In this document: positions 1 to 11,900 of the stretch, in pieces
Numbering within the stretch: position 1 is the stretch's first letter
Layout of the letters: each line of letters begins with the position of its first letter
NCBI RefSeq assembly: GCF_000699445.3
Contig: NC_067196.1
Location: 91,545,364-91,609,363 of the forward strand
Direction of reading: 5' to 3'
Source: Schistosoma haematobium
Taxonomy: Eukaryota > Platyhelminthes > Trematoda > Strigeidida > Schistosomatidae
DNA: 64,000 nucleotides
The notes under the pieces: model-generated
Databases searched by the model: none
Seen by the model: only the letters and a program-made list of their open reading frames with translations
What the model was told of the DNA's origin: nothing
Made by a program: the position numbers and the translations under genes

Positions 1-345
1 CCAGTCGACCACCAGAAGAAAGATGAAGGGAGAGAGTAAACAGCCTTGTCTGACTCCAGTCCTTACTTGGAATTCATCTGTCAGCTGTCCTCCATGCACT
101 ACTTTGCACTGTAGTCCGTCGTATGAGTTCCGGATAATATTGACAATCTCCTCAGAGACTCCGTAGTGTCGAAGAAGTTTCCATAACGTCCTCCTATCTA
201 AACTGTCAAATACTTTTTTCATAATCAATGAAGTTGATGTACAGTGACGAGTTCCACTCAACTGATTGTTCGACGATGATCCGTAGTGTCGCAATTTGGT
301 CTGTGCACAACCGATCCTTACAGAATCCAATCAGGTTATTTAAAA
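1..345 (-). mobile_element. RTE-type non-LTR retrotransposon, reverse transcriptase fragment (family RTE-A)
   Basis: Read on the minus strand, this encodes reverse transcriptase palm and finger sequence with recognisable blocks (CTDQIATLRIIVEQS, then SLYINFIDYEK, then TGVRQGCLLSPF), typical of schistosome RTE-like SR/Perere elements. The frame breaks at FIDYEK, where a run of A has one extra base, so the copy is dead. The C-terminal side, including the catalytic aspartate pair, would lie beyond the left edge of the window. The clade is read from motifs only; the exact subfamily is not resolved. Confidence 0.8.
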
Positions 346-724
346 TCATATTATTATTTTATCTATATTGTTAAATTAATTTTCTAATTGTTACTTCGTA
401 TTGTTCTTCATTGTTTCGAATTTGTATGGAAACAAAGAGATTTCCACTTTTTGTAGTACGGGGTCTGTGGACACCCTTACTTTTACTCTATTTTCCTTAT
501 AAGGTGAGCGACAGTTTTTACTAGTTCAAATTATCTAAGATAGGATTAGGTGTTTTAGACACACTAATGATGTGTCAGGACTCTCGTATTTGTTAGATAA
601 TATTAGTGTATATATCAAATACTCTTAAATAGCTTAGAAAGTTTTCACTTTGATTATCCGTTTATTGACACAAGTAGTCATTAATTTTTTTAGTTGCGTA
701 GATCCTCTGTATATTGAAAGGAAT
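346..724. other. AT-rich stretch without recognised feature
   Basis: Unique-looking AT-rich DNA with no open frame or repeat I recognise. Confidence 0.5.
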
Positions 725-1180
725 ACCGTCACATGTCAGTCAGTCAACCAGCAACAACGTAGAATCAGGCATATATATGCATCGATACAAGTTGTCACAT
801 ATAATTAGCATAGTGAGATGACCATCAAATTCATAGAAGCAGTTAACTCAATGGTGGTAATATATAAAAGAAAGACTATATATAAAGATATAATACAGGA
901 AGAAAGAATTAGTTGGTAGAAAGAAAGATATGAAGCGATTTTAATCTCATAGTTTAAAGGAAGATAGAGAATTTACAAACCTACGCTATTGTGATCGATT
1001 CTGAGTCATGTCACTAAGAGTCTCAAACCAGTGGTTACGATAGTCACGCGGACACAAACCAAGTAGTCTGCATCTACCAACATGGCTCAAACCAGAAGTT
1101 AGTGACTTCGGACACTGATGCCACATTTTGGTTTGGCCACCCCTAACTTTTTTCCAACCGTCATTGTACTCCAACATTGA
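725..1180 (-). mobile_element. RTE-type retrotransposon 3' end (family RTE-B)
   Basis: Minus-strand 3' end of a second RTE-like family. Decayed frames read like KKVRGGQTKMWHQCPKSLTSGL and ETLSDMTQNRSQ, the post-RT C-terminus common to these elements. It is followed by the 3' UTR and a terminal run of CTGA/TCAG repeats near 733-750. Other copies are near 11.2, 14.4, 19.9, 22.8, 24.0, 32.8, 46.3 and 48.4 kb. Confidence 0.72.
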
Positions 1181-1524
1181 TAACGGTTCACATTATTATG
1201 ATTGATATGTGTTAGGTTTCATACTCTTGTGATTATGACTCATGTTCTGATTATGTATTCGGTATTCAGTTATCAAACTGATAAGTAGGACTAATTATTT
1301 TTTATCCTGTAAAGATGACCTCCCAATTGAAGGATTATCATACATCACCACCCATCTATACTTGCAGTCTACAAGCATTAGGGATTGTAACAACTAACTA
1401 AATGTTATCTCATGTATGTGGACTAATATTTCATCACCATCAACGGTTTATTTAACCACTCATGTACTGTTATCCGCACTCTGTGTATACATACAACTTT
1501 CATTTCTGAACACCATATATCATT
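1181..1524. other. No recognised feature
   Basis: AT-rich DNA between two repeats; nothing supported. Confidence 0.45.
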
Positions 1525-1775
1525 TTAAGTAAAGATGGATAGTGTCTGGCAGTGGAATCCAGTGTGACGCGCGTTTCCTCCTATTTGGGACTCGTCAGAT
1601 GGACGTACCTACATACCAGAGTTGATGTTTACTCCGGGACTCGAATCCAGTAGCGTTCGCTCCAAATGCCATCGCGTTATCCACTTAGCTAATGAGTCCT
1701 GATAGTCACCTTCTTGTGCAATTTCAGTCCTAAATAACAATGGGAAGATACAAGTAAAACAATACCAAGTGAATT
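1525..1775 (-). mobile_element. SINE-A (Sm-alpha-like) with decayed hammerhead
   Basis: Minus-strand copy: box B-like GGACTCGAATCC, box A-like segment near 1675-1690 and a hammerhead at about 1560-1605. The core CTGACGA and GGAAAC are present, but the base pair closing stem II is a G-G mismatch, so cleavage is doubtful. A plus-oriented tail piece of the same family follows at about 1724-1775, giving an inverted arrangement. Confidence 0.7.
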
Positions 1776-2300
1776 TAACTATATATCATTACTTAATAAA
1801 TGAGTTCATAAAGAAAATAGAACGCTCTATTTGTGCAGATTTTTTGGTTGATACTGTTCACCAAATTATTAGAGAGGCAGCTTTCAAGCTTATTTACAGA
1901 ATCTCATCTAACTTGATCCAGTCTTCAAGAGTTTTCATTTTATATACAACAAAAGCTATTCTAGTTCATATGAATAGATATCGCTCATATCCATAATGAG
2001 TCAGTTTCTTCTCGTTGACTACATGTTTAATCAAACGACATTTATTAGCTGATAATTTCGACTTATAATATTATAATGGTTGTAGAATTTTCAACTCATT
2101 GGATCAGTTTTCATGAGTCATCAAGGTACTACTGATTTTCACCTTTATAGTAGTAATTCTGGTCGATAAACGAAATTACTTGTTAAAAGAGAGGAGTATG
2201 ATGAGTAAGAAAACTTCGAATTGCAAGTTTTCAATGGTGGTCTAACATTGATTGGTTCTTGATCTCACTCAGAATTCAATAATCTCCACAACTCTATACT
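1776..2300. other. No recognised feature
   Basis: AT-rich; a 75-aa open frame lies at its left end but has no family signature or codon bias that I would trust. Confidence 0.45.
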
Positions 2301-2304
2301 TATA

Positions 2305-2615
2305 ATTATTATGTACTCACTAGTGACTAACTTCGAGAGGTAAATCTCGGAGTTCTAGTGAGAACTTATCACCCAGTGGAGTTCAGCCGAAAGCTTCGGA
2401 AGATCGTCATGCAATATCGTGGACTAATGAAAGTCAGACATTAATACCATCGGATCCCAGCTCAGCGGTCTGGAGGTCAAGCGATCATGTCGGACTGAAG
2501 GTTTTGGGCTCGAGTGAATGTACACTACTGAAGAGGTCCATATTAAGATTAAATGGCCGTCCAGTGCTTCTAGGTTTTCAATGTTGTTTTGACATTGATC
2601 AACTCGAGATCTCAA
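2305..2615 (+). mobile_element. SINE-B copy, diverged
   Basis: Has the SINE-B leader (CTAGTGACTAACTTCG, GGAGTTCTAGTGAGAA), the box A-like GCTCAGCGGTCTGGAGGTCA and a decayed hammerhead ending GGCCGTCCAGTGCTTC. It is heavily mutated. Confidence 0.7.
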
Positions 2616-2639
2616 TATAAACCAGATTATTAAAACGAA

Positions 2640-3080
2640 TGGATAGAATGATGGGCGATAGATGATATACTATGATACGATGTCTTTGAGTAGTGACTCC
2701 TCATGAGTCTGGACTATTGATTTCAAAACCGATACCAAGGACAACACCATTGCTCAAAAGAACACTTTTTTGGTAAAATTTATCAAAAGCTATTAGCAGA
2801 AGAATAATGATTAGGTGACATAGGTAACTGGAGGGAACCAGTATTAAAAGTTACTCATTTTCCCTTGAATTTTGACCTGATCATTAGATTAGTTCCAGTC
2901 AATCATATGATTTTCGAGTTCAAATGCATCTCATAAATCTTTCATTTTGGGTAAGTAAACTTTAAAGTCTGCACCTAGTTATGTGAACAACAAGTACCTC
3001 ATCAAATGACAGGCCATAGCATATATATATGGAACTCAAAACATCTGTCAACCAATATCTTTAATACGAACATCAATACA
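2640..3080. other. No recognised feature
   Basis: AT-rich sequence with no supported gene. Confidence 0.4.
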
Positions 3081-3466
3081 ATCCTACTGTACGGTGATAA
3101 ACAGCTGTAAACAATTGTATACGTAATATACTGAATGTCCATCGACCAGATACCATCAGCAAAAGACTACTGTGGTAGAGAACAAACCACGCTCCATCTG
3201 AAGAGGAAAATAAAAAGAGACGTTGGAAGTGGATAGGACACACATTGAGGATATCATAAAACTATCACGAAGCATGCACTAACTTAGAATGCTGAAGAGA
3301 TACAGAAAAGAAGAAAACCAAAGAACACATTGCATTGAGAATCTGAAGCAGACATAGAAAGTATGACTAGCAAGTGTAAAGAACTGAAAAGGATTGCCCA
3401 GGACACAGTTGGATAAAGAATGGTGGTGGATGTCCTATGCTCCTCCATGAGGGGTGACAGGCGTAA

Positions 3467-3500
<34 letters not shown>
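3080..3500 (+). mobile_element. RTE-A 3' fragment with TA microsatellite tail
   Basis: Diverged plus-strand copy of the RTE-A 3' end ([15 protein letters not shown] block near 3210-3245, then ...GCTCCTCCATGAGGGGTGACAGGCGTAAG split over the tail). The usual (GTAA)n terminus has been replaced by an expanded (TA)n run at about 3466-3500. Confidence 0.7.
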
Positions 3501-3501
<1 letters not shown>

Positions 3502-3799
3502 TATGTTTATGTATACACATATATGCATTGTTCATTTCATCCCTATCGACCAGATTATTGAACCGATACAGACATGTATATGAAATGTGTTAATCGATTA
3601 ATCTTACATGTTGTTAAACAGCCTCTTTTTCTTTTCTTTTTGTTTTACCCGCCATATATTTTGTACAAAATGTTCTGTGAAGGATTTAATTTGTGTCAAT
3701 GAATATTCTGTCTATGAAATATAACTATATCAGTCTATTAGCTTTGTCTAGTCGTATAAAGGATGCTTTTATGGTTTATTCTTTGAAATAGTAAAAACA

Positions 3800-4055
3800 T
3801 TTTTGGTTGAGGTTAGACATTAACACCATTGGATGCCGGCTCATTGTTCCAGTAGGTTAAGCGTTCGCGCGCGAGATCGAAAGCCCTGGATTCGAATCCC
3901 GCGAGCGGGATCGTGGATGAGTGCTGCTGAGGAGCCCCACAACAGGATGAAACGGCCGTCCAGTGCTTCCAGGTTTTCAATGGTGGTCTAACATCAATCG
4001 GTTTATGATCTCAATCAAAAAACTTAATAATCTCCACAACCACTATACTGATAAA
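3800..4055 (+). mobile_element. SINE-B copy with near-complete hammerhead
   Basis: tRNA-like head (GCTCATTGTTCCAGTAGGTT; box B GGATTCGAATCCCGC) followed by CTGAGGA, GAAAC and GGCCGTC with stem I CAGTGC. Stem II (GCCC/GGAT) is weakened by a C-A mismatch. The 3' tail ends in the family-typical CTCCACAACCACTATACTGA. Confidence 0.75.
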
Positions 4056-4164
4056 AAAAGATTTGTCAAATTTAGACAACTTGGAAGATGAATTGCACCC
4101 AATGAAATTGTTAATAGTATGAAGAAAACAATAGATTTGAAAGTGACTGCGAATCAATAAATCA

Positions 4165-4375
4165 GTGAAAATAAATAATGTTCTTGCGTTCGCTCACAAG
4201 ACCGATAGATCCTGGGTTAGAATCCCGCGAGTGAAATCGTGGATGCGCATTACTGAGGAGTCCTATACTAGGAAGAAATTAAAGTCTAATGCTTTCAGGT
4301 TTTCTATGATTGTTCAATTTCAGTTGACTCATGAATTCTCCACAAAACCCCTTTCTGAGAATAATGTTCATTAAA
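4165..4375 (+). mobile_element. SINE-B copy, degraded hammerhead
   Basis: Begins inside the tRNA-like head (TCGCTCACAAGACCGATAGA, box B GGTTAGAATCCC). CTGAGGA is present but GGACGAAAC is altered, and the tail resembles the usual CCACAAAACCCCTTCTGA. Confidence 0.65.
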
Positions 4376-4739
4376 AAAAAACACTTTATTTAAGAAATAA
4401 GATCAAAATCCACTTTGTTCAGTTCAGACTGTTCATTTTACTTCTATGAAGAATATGATTGAAAGTGACATTAGAATCGTCAATGTATTCTAATATGAGT
4501 CATGTATAGTAAATTCTCATGTTCTCATAATCTTGAGGGTCCTAACCCGGAAGTTATATTAGCTCTGTATAACTATCATTCATTATGCTTAAACGTGATA
4601 AACTTATCATCTTATCTATGCCAAATACTTAATTCGTTAAGCGAAATTGCCTAATAGTAAATAATTATGTAATACAGTAATTAGTTATTTTTCAGTTAGA
4701 GGTGAAACTATAATTTATGGATGACATTTGTGCGACACT
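4376..4739. other. No recognised feature
   Basis: AT-rich DNA with nothing supported. Confidence 0.4.
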
Positions 4740-4990
4740 AGACTGACCTCGAGAGTGGCCAATTAATAACCAGGACCAAATGAGGGTTATAAACCTGATT
4801 ATAATTTACAGTTGATGGTTAAGGTTAGGAATTAGATTTGGGGGGTTTTCATCATGAACTGATATCGGCTATCATGCCAAAACTCTATTTATACAAATGG
4901 GTGAATAAAATTCGGGCCAAAATCCGAGACCTGTTATCTTATCCCGGATTGGTTTGTTCATGAATTATAGTCTCGCCACCAGTTCGATTA
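4740..4990 (+). repeat. Dispersed repeat R5 (partner at 20045-20240)
   Basis: Contains AAATGAGGGTTATAAACCTG and GGTTAAGGTTAGGAATTAGA, shared in order with 20045-20240, and ends TTCATGAATTATAGTCTCGC in both. No coding potential was seen. A short tip recurs near 7670-7690. The element class is unknown. Confidence 0.55.
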
Positions 4991-5034
4991 ATTCCAATTT
5001 ATCTATTGATCGGATAATCAAAGTGACATGTATC

Positions 5035-5095
5035 TTACTTACTTATGCCTGTTGCTCCCAATGGAGCACAGGCCGCCGACCAGCATTCTACAGTA
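5035..5095 (-). mobile_element. RTE-A 3' tip
   Basis: Reverse complement of the RTE-A terminus: ACTTACTTATGCCTGTTGCT then GGAGCACAGGCCGCCGACCA. It is only about 60 bp, an extreme 5' truncation. Confidence 0.7.
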
Positions 5096-5499
5096 GAGAC
5101 TAGGATAATATACTCTAGTTTTCCTAATTCATAAATTGATCTAATCTATTATGCTATTTCAATATACATGGTTACCTAGATACATAGATGTATCAAAGTA
5201 ACTCAATCTTTTAATGAATAAGATGTCATTATATTAGAATATTGACTTATGACTGATTCAATAATTTTGTTTCCAGATTATGTATATCCATTTATAAGTT
5301 CTCTTCATTCCACTTTCCATACGTATTTGTCTATGTGAGTAACTATTCTTTCAACTACATACTTGATAATCATATGATAAAACATTATTAAGAAAATTAT
5401 CGATTTTTTCTGTTGAAATTCATTAAAATTCAATGAATACAATCATTGATTGTAGGTGAAACCATGACTGATATATACATATATATATACATACTGATG

Positions 5500-6055
5500 A
5501 TTACCATATGGTCACTAGTGACTAGCTTCGTGAGGGAATTCTCGGAGTTCTAGTGAGAATCTGTGACCAGCGTAGCTAATCCGTGTCAAGTAGAGACAGG
5601 TATTTACTTCAGTACAATGGAAGATCATCGTGCAATTTCGCGGATCGGTTGATGTTAGATATTAGCTTCGTTGGATGTCGACTGAATGGTTTAGAGGTTA
5701 AGCGTTTGCCTGCAAGACTAAAGGCCTTGAGTTCGAATTTCGCGAGCAAGGTCATGGATGAGCACTGCTGGGGAGTCCCACAATAGAACGAAACGGCTGT
5801 TCAGTGATTCCAGGTTTTCCATAGTGGTCTAATATCAATCGGTTCATGATCTCAGTCAAAATGTTGGAAATTGTAAGTTGATGCTTTTAAAAATATTCAC
5901 TTGAATTTGTTTTTTCAAACTGGTAGAAAATATCACTTGGTATTGTTTTACTTGAATCTACCCATTGATGTTTAGGACTGCAATTGATCAGTCTCTTATT
6001 GGCATGTGTGCATATAATGCTTGTAAATTAAGGTAATATCAAGGCAATACGCATA
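5500..6055 (+). mobile_element. Composite SINE-B plus SINE-A tail unit
   Basis: Full SINE-B with leader, tRNA-like head and hammerhead remnant (core A6 changed: CTGGGGA). It is followed by about 70 bp of linker, then a minus-oriented SINE-A tail (CACTTGGTATTGTTTTACTT, GGACTGCAATTGATCAGTCT). The same composite, linker included, occurs inverted at about 25900-26440, so the whole block was copied together. Confidence 0.75.
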
Positions 6056-6440
6056 GTATGCATCGTCTGAAGTTGAATGAAAATATGACGGACTAGTTCT
6101 AAGTTGTATCGGTCAATAGTTACTATATTTGCACAGATTAAAAAAAGGCGTACATCTATTAACACTCAATGACTTCACGGACTAATATTGTCTTGGTCTA
6201 GGTGGACATAGTTTTCTTTAAACCTACTTCTACGCATGCGATATTAGGTGTCTATGTAATTGATGACTAGACATATTTTATACATATCCCAGACACCGTA
6301 ATTATTGATTATTCATATTCTCATCATTCGAATAATCATCTTTGCCGATCACCCTAAGTCCGACTTGATTATCACTCGCTCAATGGTTCTAATATATGCA
6401 AATAATCGTCTTCATGTGAAACTTTCCACTTACCTGGAAA
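6056..6440. other. No recognised feature
   Basis: AT-rich DNA. The 5' part of the CR1-like element might extend here, but I cannot support it. Confidence 0.4.
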
Positions 6441-7660
6441 ATGAAATCTATACTTTCTAGACAGTTGGCATATTGTAGCCTTACTTGCCTGAAACGATTG
6501 TTTTCGTGCTTTAAACGAAGAACAAAGCGTAGTGGTAGTATTCCTCCATTACTGTTGCACGAAAATTCAGATATACTAGTTGAATCATACCTGGCAAGAG
6601 CTGAGAATTTATCAAACTGTTTCATCGAAGTCTACGCTATGGGTATTATTAACAATACTAAACACGATCACACCATTGAGATGTCAGCTATGGGACCTGT
6701 ACATGTGGCTAAGGAAACGGTTTTTTAATTGATCATTAACCTCAAATCTAGTAGGATACCGAGACCTGATGGGTTACATCTACGATTGCTGTAATCTCTC
6801 TCGGACATTATTTCAATGCCACTCTCGATGCTCTTCGACATGTACCTTTCTCATACTCAATTCCTTAGGGACTGGAAAGATGCTATAGTTAGCCCTATAT
6901 TTAAAAATAGTCAGAGAAAGATCGTATCTAACTACCAACCTGTTAAGTTACTTGAAAAGATACTTCAGGTTAAGTTACCAGGTCACATATAATCATATAA
7001 TCTGTTGAGCCTCATGCAACACGGGTTTCGAAACAAGAACTCATGCTTGACCATCTCACTTATTGAGAGAGAGGATTGTAAAGCAGCCATAGATAATGGT
7101 CTGTCTGTTGATGTAATATTCATAGTCTTTGGCAAAGCATTTGACAAGGTTTCTTATCTAGGTCTTATACAGAAGCTCTCGAGCTTCGAAATAGCAGGTG
7201 CTGTACTGGAATGCATAAGAAACGTCATATATGACCGGAGTCAGAGAGTGAGGGTAAATTGGACTATCTGAAGCCGGTTAAAAGTCGCATACCCCATGGT
7301 ACCATCTTAAATCCCCTACTTTTCCTTGTCTACGTCAATGAATTGCCACGACTGCTCGAGTTGTTGACATTATTGTTTGCAGATACAGTCAAAAGTCAGA
7401 GAACTACAAGTAGTGAGGTTGTTCATCTTGATTTCCAACTCGAACTAGACAAATTAGTCAAATGGTCACATAGTTGGGGCTTAGACACTAATTCCAGAGC
7501 AAGTGTGACCACCCACATCGGGCACGGTAATATTTACCAGTATACTATCGACGGTACATCTCTTTCATGAGTACAGGAACATGAAGACCTTCACACAAGT
7601 TTAAAACCCTCAATGAGCCCTAGTCATTAGGTGAACATTCTCAAGATCAATTTGGTATCG
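6441..7660 (+). mobile_element. CR1/SR1-like non-LTR retrotransposon, reverse transcriptase pseudogene
   Basis: Decayed pol frame of a CR1-clade (schistosome SR1-like) element. Frame 3 from 6441 gives the pre-RT linker and early RT blocks (GSIPPLL, IPRPDGLHLRLL, LRDWKDAIVSPIFKN, SNYQPVKL), interrupted by stops at 6726 and about 6792. The same frame from 7005 gives QHGFRNKNSCLT, LSVDVIFIVFGKAFDKV and DRSQRVRVNW. A frameshift near 7255 moves to frame 2 with IPHGTILNPLLFLVYVNELP and LLFADTVK. The catalytic FADD reads FADT, so the second aspartate is lost. Post-RT sequence (VQEHEDLHTSL) continues after another stop at 7568. This is a non-functional relic, about 1.2 kb of a longer element. Confidence 0.85.
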
Positions 7661-7689
7661 CTCAAAGGTCATTCATAAATTATAGTCCC

Positions 7690-7775
7690 ATCGCTAAATC
7701 CAGCCGACGAGTCCCAAATAGGACGAAACACACGTCCTGGATTCCACTGTTAACCACTATCCATCCTTGCTTATA
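7690..7775 (+). mobile_element. SINE-A hammerhead segment, inactive
   Basis: Contains GAGTCCCAAATAGGACGAAA and GTCCTGGATTCCACTG, the Sm-alpha-like hammerhead, but the core reads CCGACGA. The conserved U4 is replaced by C, which should abolish cleavage. Only the ribozyme and 3' part of the SINE remain. Confidence 0.7.
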
Positions 7776-7864
7776 ACTAATTATTTCATTTTTCTCATGG
7801 TAATCCACTTCAGTACTGTTTAGGTAAATAAAAGTATTTCTATTGATTTTATGTTATCAAATCA

Positions 7865-8535
7865 ACTGATCATAGGTTCGAATCCCGCAAGCAAGATCAA
7901 AGATGTACACTAATGAGAAGTCCCATACTAGAACGAAACGTCCATTCAGTACTCCCAGGTTTTCCATGGTGGTCTAGCTTCAATTGAATCATGATCTCTA
8001 CTATTAAAATGACTATAATATCCACAAAAACCTCTTCTGATATTAATCAACATATGCTCACTAGTGACTAGTTTCAAGTGGTATTTCCTGGGATTCTAAT
8101 GAGAAACCGTGACCATGTCTGTCGTGATATAGTAATTCACTGAAGACGATGGTGAATATCTAGCTCAATTTCATGAATTAGTTAAAGTTAAACATTAACA
8201 CCGTTGGATGCTGACCAGCTCAATGATTTCGAGGTTAAGTATTCACACACCAGATTGGTAAATCCTAAGTTCGAATCTCTTGACGAGAAGAGATCATGAA
8301 TACACACTACTAAGAAGTCCCATAATAGAATGAAACAACTATTCAATACTTTCAAGTTTTTCATGATTATCTCACTTGAATCAATTACTAGCTAATTCAA
8401 ATGTTTTATATTATCGATAATTTTTGTGATTGAGTTCATGAACCGATTAATGTTAGATCATCATTGAAAACCTAGAAACACGGTTCATGATCTCAACCAA
8501 AAAAAAAAAAGAAAACTTAACCATCTTCACAACCC
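7865..8535 (+). mobile_element. Cluster of degraded SINE-B copies
   Basis: At least two plus-strand SINE-B copies. One runs 7865-8035, from box B GGTTCGAATCCCGC to the tail CCACAAAAACCTCTTCTGAT. One runs 8045-8400, with leader, head and a decayed hammerhead. A third tail lies near 8430-8535. No copy keeps CTGANGA. Confidence 0.65.
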
Positions 8536-8755
8536 CCTATACTGATCATATCAATATTATTATTATTGTTTCATGATTGGTTCATTTACAAAAACCAATA
8601 GACTATTGACTAGATCTATGATTGGTTATTGTAACACGGTACTACTCATAGTAATATAACCTTGAATATCTATGGGATTTCAAATGATTGATTGATGGAA
8701 TGATTGAATGGATGATCTTGTACAGTAGATAACTGTTGTTTGTTTTTTTTTTGTA

Positions 8756-8775
8756 TTCTTTTTTCGAAAAAAGAA
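8756..8775. other. Perfect 20-bp poly-T/poly-A palindrome 5' of the transporter
   Basis: TTCTTTTTTCGAAAAAAGAA is its own reverse complement and sits 80 bp before the transporter ATG. Similar T-run/A-run hairpins occur past the gene's stop near 31040-31080 and 31440-31490. Confidence 0.7.
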
Positions 8776-8854
8776 AAAAACAAAAAAACAAAAACGAATC
8801 CATTTAAAAGGATTATCAATTTGGCAAATTATTCAATCTAATTTTATTGTTGTA

Positions 8855-8977
8855 ATGAATGAATTAGACGAATCCTTAACAACTAATCAACAGAAATCAA
8901 ATTATCTACGTTTTCATAAACCATTTCATGTACAAATAGCTAAAACAAGCGCTTTATGTTATACATGGATTTCTTTA
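8855..8977 (+). CDS. Transporter exon 1 (residues 1-41)
   Basis: Opens with [14 protein letters not shown] and ends in the first half of TM1 (CYTWISL). The donor is TTA|GTAAGT, phase 0. The reading frame upstream has no Met, and an in-frame stop lies 129 bp before the ATG. Confidence 0.88.
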
Positions 8978-11900
8978 GTAAGTTGAAATGATCTAAGTTT
9001 ATTCCATTATTATTATTATGTATGAATAAGTTGTGAAGTTCTCATCTTGTATACTTACTTACTAACTTACGCCTGTTACTCCTGTTATATGGAGTCGTCA
9101 CTGATGTTGTGTGGGAAAACGCTGATCACTTATACTCGTGACGAGGGACTTCGGCAATTCCCATGATACGAAAGTAAGAACACACAAGACTGGTATAAGT
9201 GAAGATTTATTAACCCCCAAAACACTATGATAACGACGAATCAAATATAGTCTAAAATACACTGGTTTATATATTGATTGTACACCCATTTTGATTCATA
9301 ATTAGGATTAAATCACATACTCAGTTATAACAAATTACTTACTGAGCATAGTTCATGTCAACTGAATACAAGAATATCGTATGTTATACAGAAGAAAATA
9401 TCACACTGGGAAAACAGTAACAAATACTACACTGAATGATCCTCATGTTGAATCAAAACGGATGTTGAATGTTGAATAAAATTCATAATGAGTAGATCAA
9501 TCGAAAATTGACTTTTCTTTCCATCACATCACAATTATACAATAAAAATATACGATTAGTATTGGCCCATAAAAGGATCCCAAAGTTACCATTCATTATA
9601 TTTATCGGGTCCTAACAACTCCTGATGAAGGAGAATAGATCAACCATAATCATTCTTCATCCAAAATAGTGTAGTGGCTGTGCTTTGTTAACCAATCACC
9701 CTCGTAACTGTTACTATATGATCCTCAACGGTGTTTGAAATCAGAAGGCAAAGAGAAGCAGCGACTACAGTTTTATTAGCAGATAACACAGACCACAAAC
9801 CAGAGAGACAAATGAATGAGTCAGCAAATCGAGGGTGTATATAGGATTAAATGTACATGTATATAGATATATAGGGAAATGAATGGACATCGAATCAATT
9901 AAGCAGTTAATAATAAAGTTAGAAGAATGAATGTATGAGTAGTCGGTAAGCTATGTTCAAGCATACATATTTCATACAAGCACAACAATAGTAAAGGTAC
10001 AATAAGTTGTTATAGTACGCATGACTTTGTCCGCTAAATAAGTTAACAAAGAGGCTTAACCGAGTTAAATGAGAACAAACTCAATTGCACGTGAGTTGCT
10101 ATCATAGTTCTGAGTGATCCTTTCAAGCTATTTCTAGTTGTTATTCATCCTTTTCATATTTGCTTCAATTTCGCAACGTCATGTATTCTTCGGTCTTCCT
10201 CTTTTCCATTAACCTTCAGGATTTCAAGTTAGGGCTTGTCTGGTGATACAGTTCGATGATTTCTGGTATGTATGTCATATCCACTACCAATGTCTTTTTC
10301 GAATTTTCTCTTCAACTGGAAGCTGGTTTGTTCTCTTCCACAAAGGATGTATATTATTATTTTCAATCATATGTTCATTAGATTTTGCTCTAATTCATAG
10401 GAATATTTATATAGATTTATTACTTGACTTACTTATGTGTGTTACTCCTAATAGAGTATAGGTCACCGACCGGTATTCTCCAACCCACTCTGTCCCACTC
10501 TGCCTTCCTTTCCAGTTCTATCCAGTTTTGTTCATTTTTCTCATGTCTGTCTCCATTTCTCGGAGTAATGTGTTCTTTAGTCTTCCTCTCCTCCTTCTCC
10601 TCCTTTGGCCTTGAGGATTCCATGTGACGGCTTGCCTTGTGACACAGTTGAGTGCTTTCCTCAATGTGTGTCCTATCCACTTCCAGCACTTCTTCCTGAT
10701 TTCTTCTTCCACTAGAATCTGGTTTGTTCTCTCCCACAATAGGTTGTTGCTGATAGTGTTTGGCAAACGGATCCGAAGTATTTTGCATAGACAACTATTT
10801 ATAAACACTTGTATCTTCTGGATGATGGCTTTCATAGTTCTCCAGGTTTCCGCTCCATACAGTAGAACTGTTTTGACATTTGTAGATATAGATATATGTA
10901 AATATTTGTTTCATTTGGATCATTGATTCATAAATTGCATTGATTAGTCTAATATTTACATATATTTATAAAGCCTAATGAAGATCTACTTGAAAGCAAT
11001 ATTGTTCACTTACAGGTTGTCGTTTTAATTTCTTTGACTAGTAGATGAAGAACAATGTATCACACTTCTTGATAATGTATAAAATAGATTTAGATGATGT
11101 AAGTTTGAAGAAAGCCAGAAGTGGACAAAACAAGATTTGATATCAGTTTAAGAAGTCATTGGATATTGTATTGAACTGCATAAGAGCTGTCAGTCAGTCA
11201 GTCAGTCAGTTACAACGTAGAACTAGGCATATATGTGCATCGGTCCAAGTTCGAATGGGGTCAGTAGTTTAAGATGTTAGATGACATGGCTTATAGTTAA
11301 TCACATTGATCAATGAGCATTCGTTATTTTTTATATATTACTCCAGATCTTGAGTTCTACTATTCTTACATCTAGACTTTTTCTTCTTGTCTTTTCGAGT
11401 TTTCTATCATATTCAAAGTATCATTTCATATACAATCCAAAAATAATGGTTATCTTTTACAAAAAAAAACACACATTTAGTCTGTTGACTAATCAGAGAG
11501 GCTTTTTGTGGATATTATAGTAATGTAATAGTTGAATTCATGAGTCAATTGAAACTAGACCAACATCCACGTTCGTGGATTCTCAGTGCTGAGGAATCCT
11601 ATGAGAGGACGAAACGGCTATCTAGTGCTTCCAGATTTTCCATGGTGATCTAGCTTTAATTAACTCATGAATTGAACGATTAAAATATTTGAATTCAACG
11701 GAAATACTTGAATAATAGAGTGAATTAATAATAATCATACAAAGATTTGTGAATAAAGATAACTGAGACAATTACGTTTGACTGCAAAAGGTCGTAAGTA
11801 CAATGGTTAAATTAAGTCATTCTATAGCTAAGATTACTTTCTGATTAAGACTATGAATACATTAATGTTAGACTACCATTGAAAACCTGGGAGAACTGGA

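Noticed and set aside
3284..3535. 83-codon minus-strand frame with an IYIY run
   Set aside because: Antisense of the RTE-A tail plus a TA microsatellite.
7690..7775. SINE-A hammerheads with CCGACGA core (also 45925-46000) as active ribozymes
   Set aside because: The invariant U4 is C in both, a change expected to abolish cleavage.
10429..10926. Four overlapping open frames of 67-121 codons on both strands
   Set aside because: Only the minus-strand RTE-A reading has family motifs; the rest are shadows of it.
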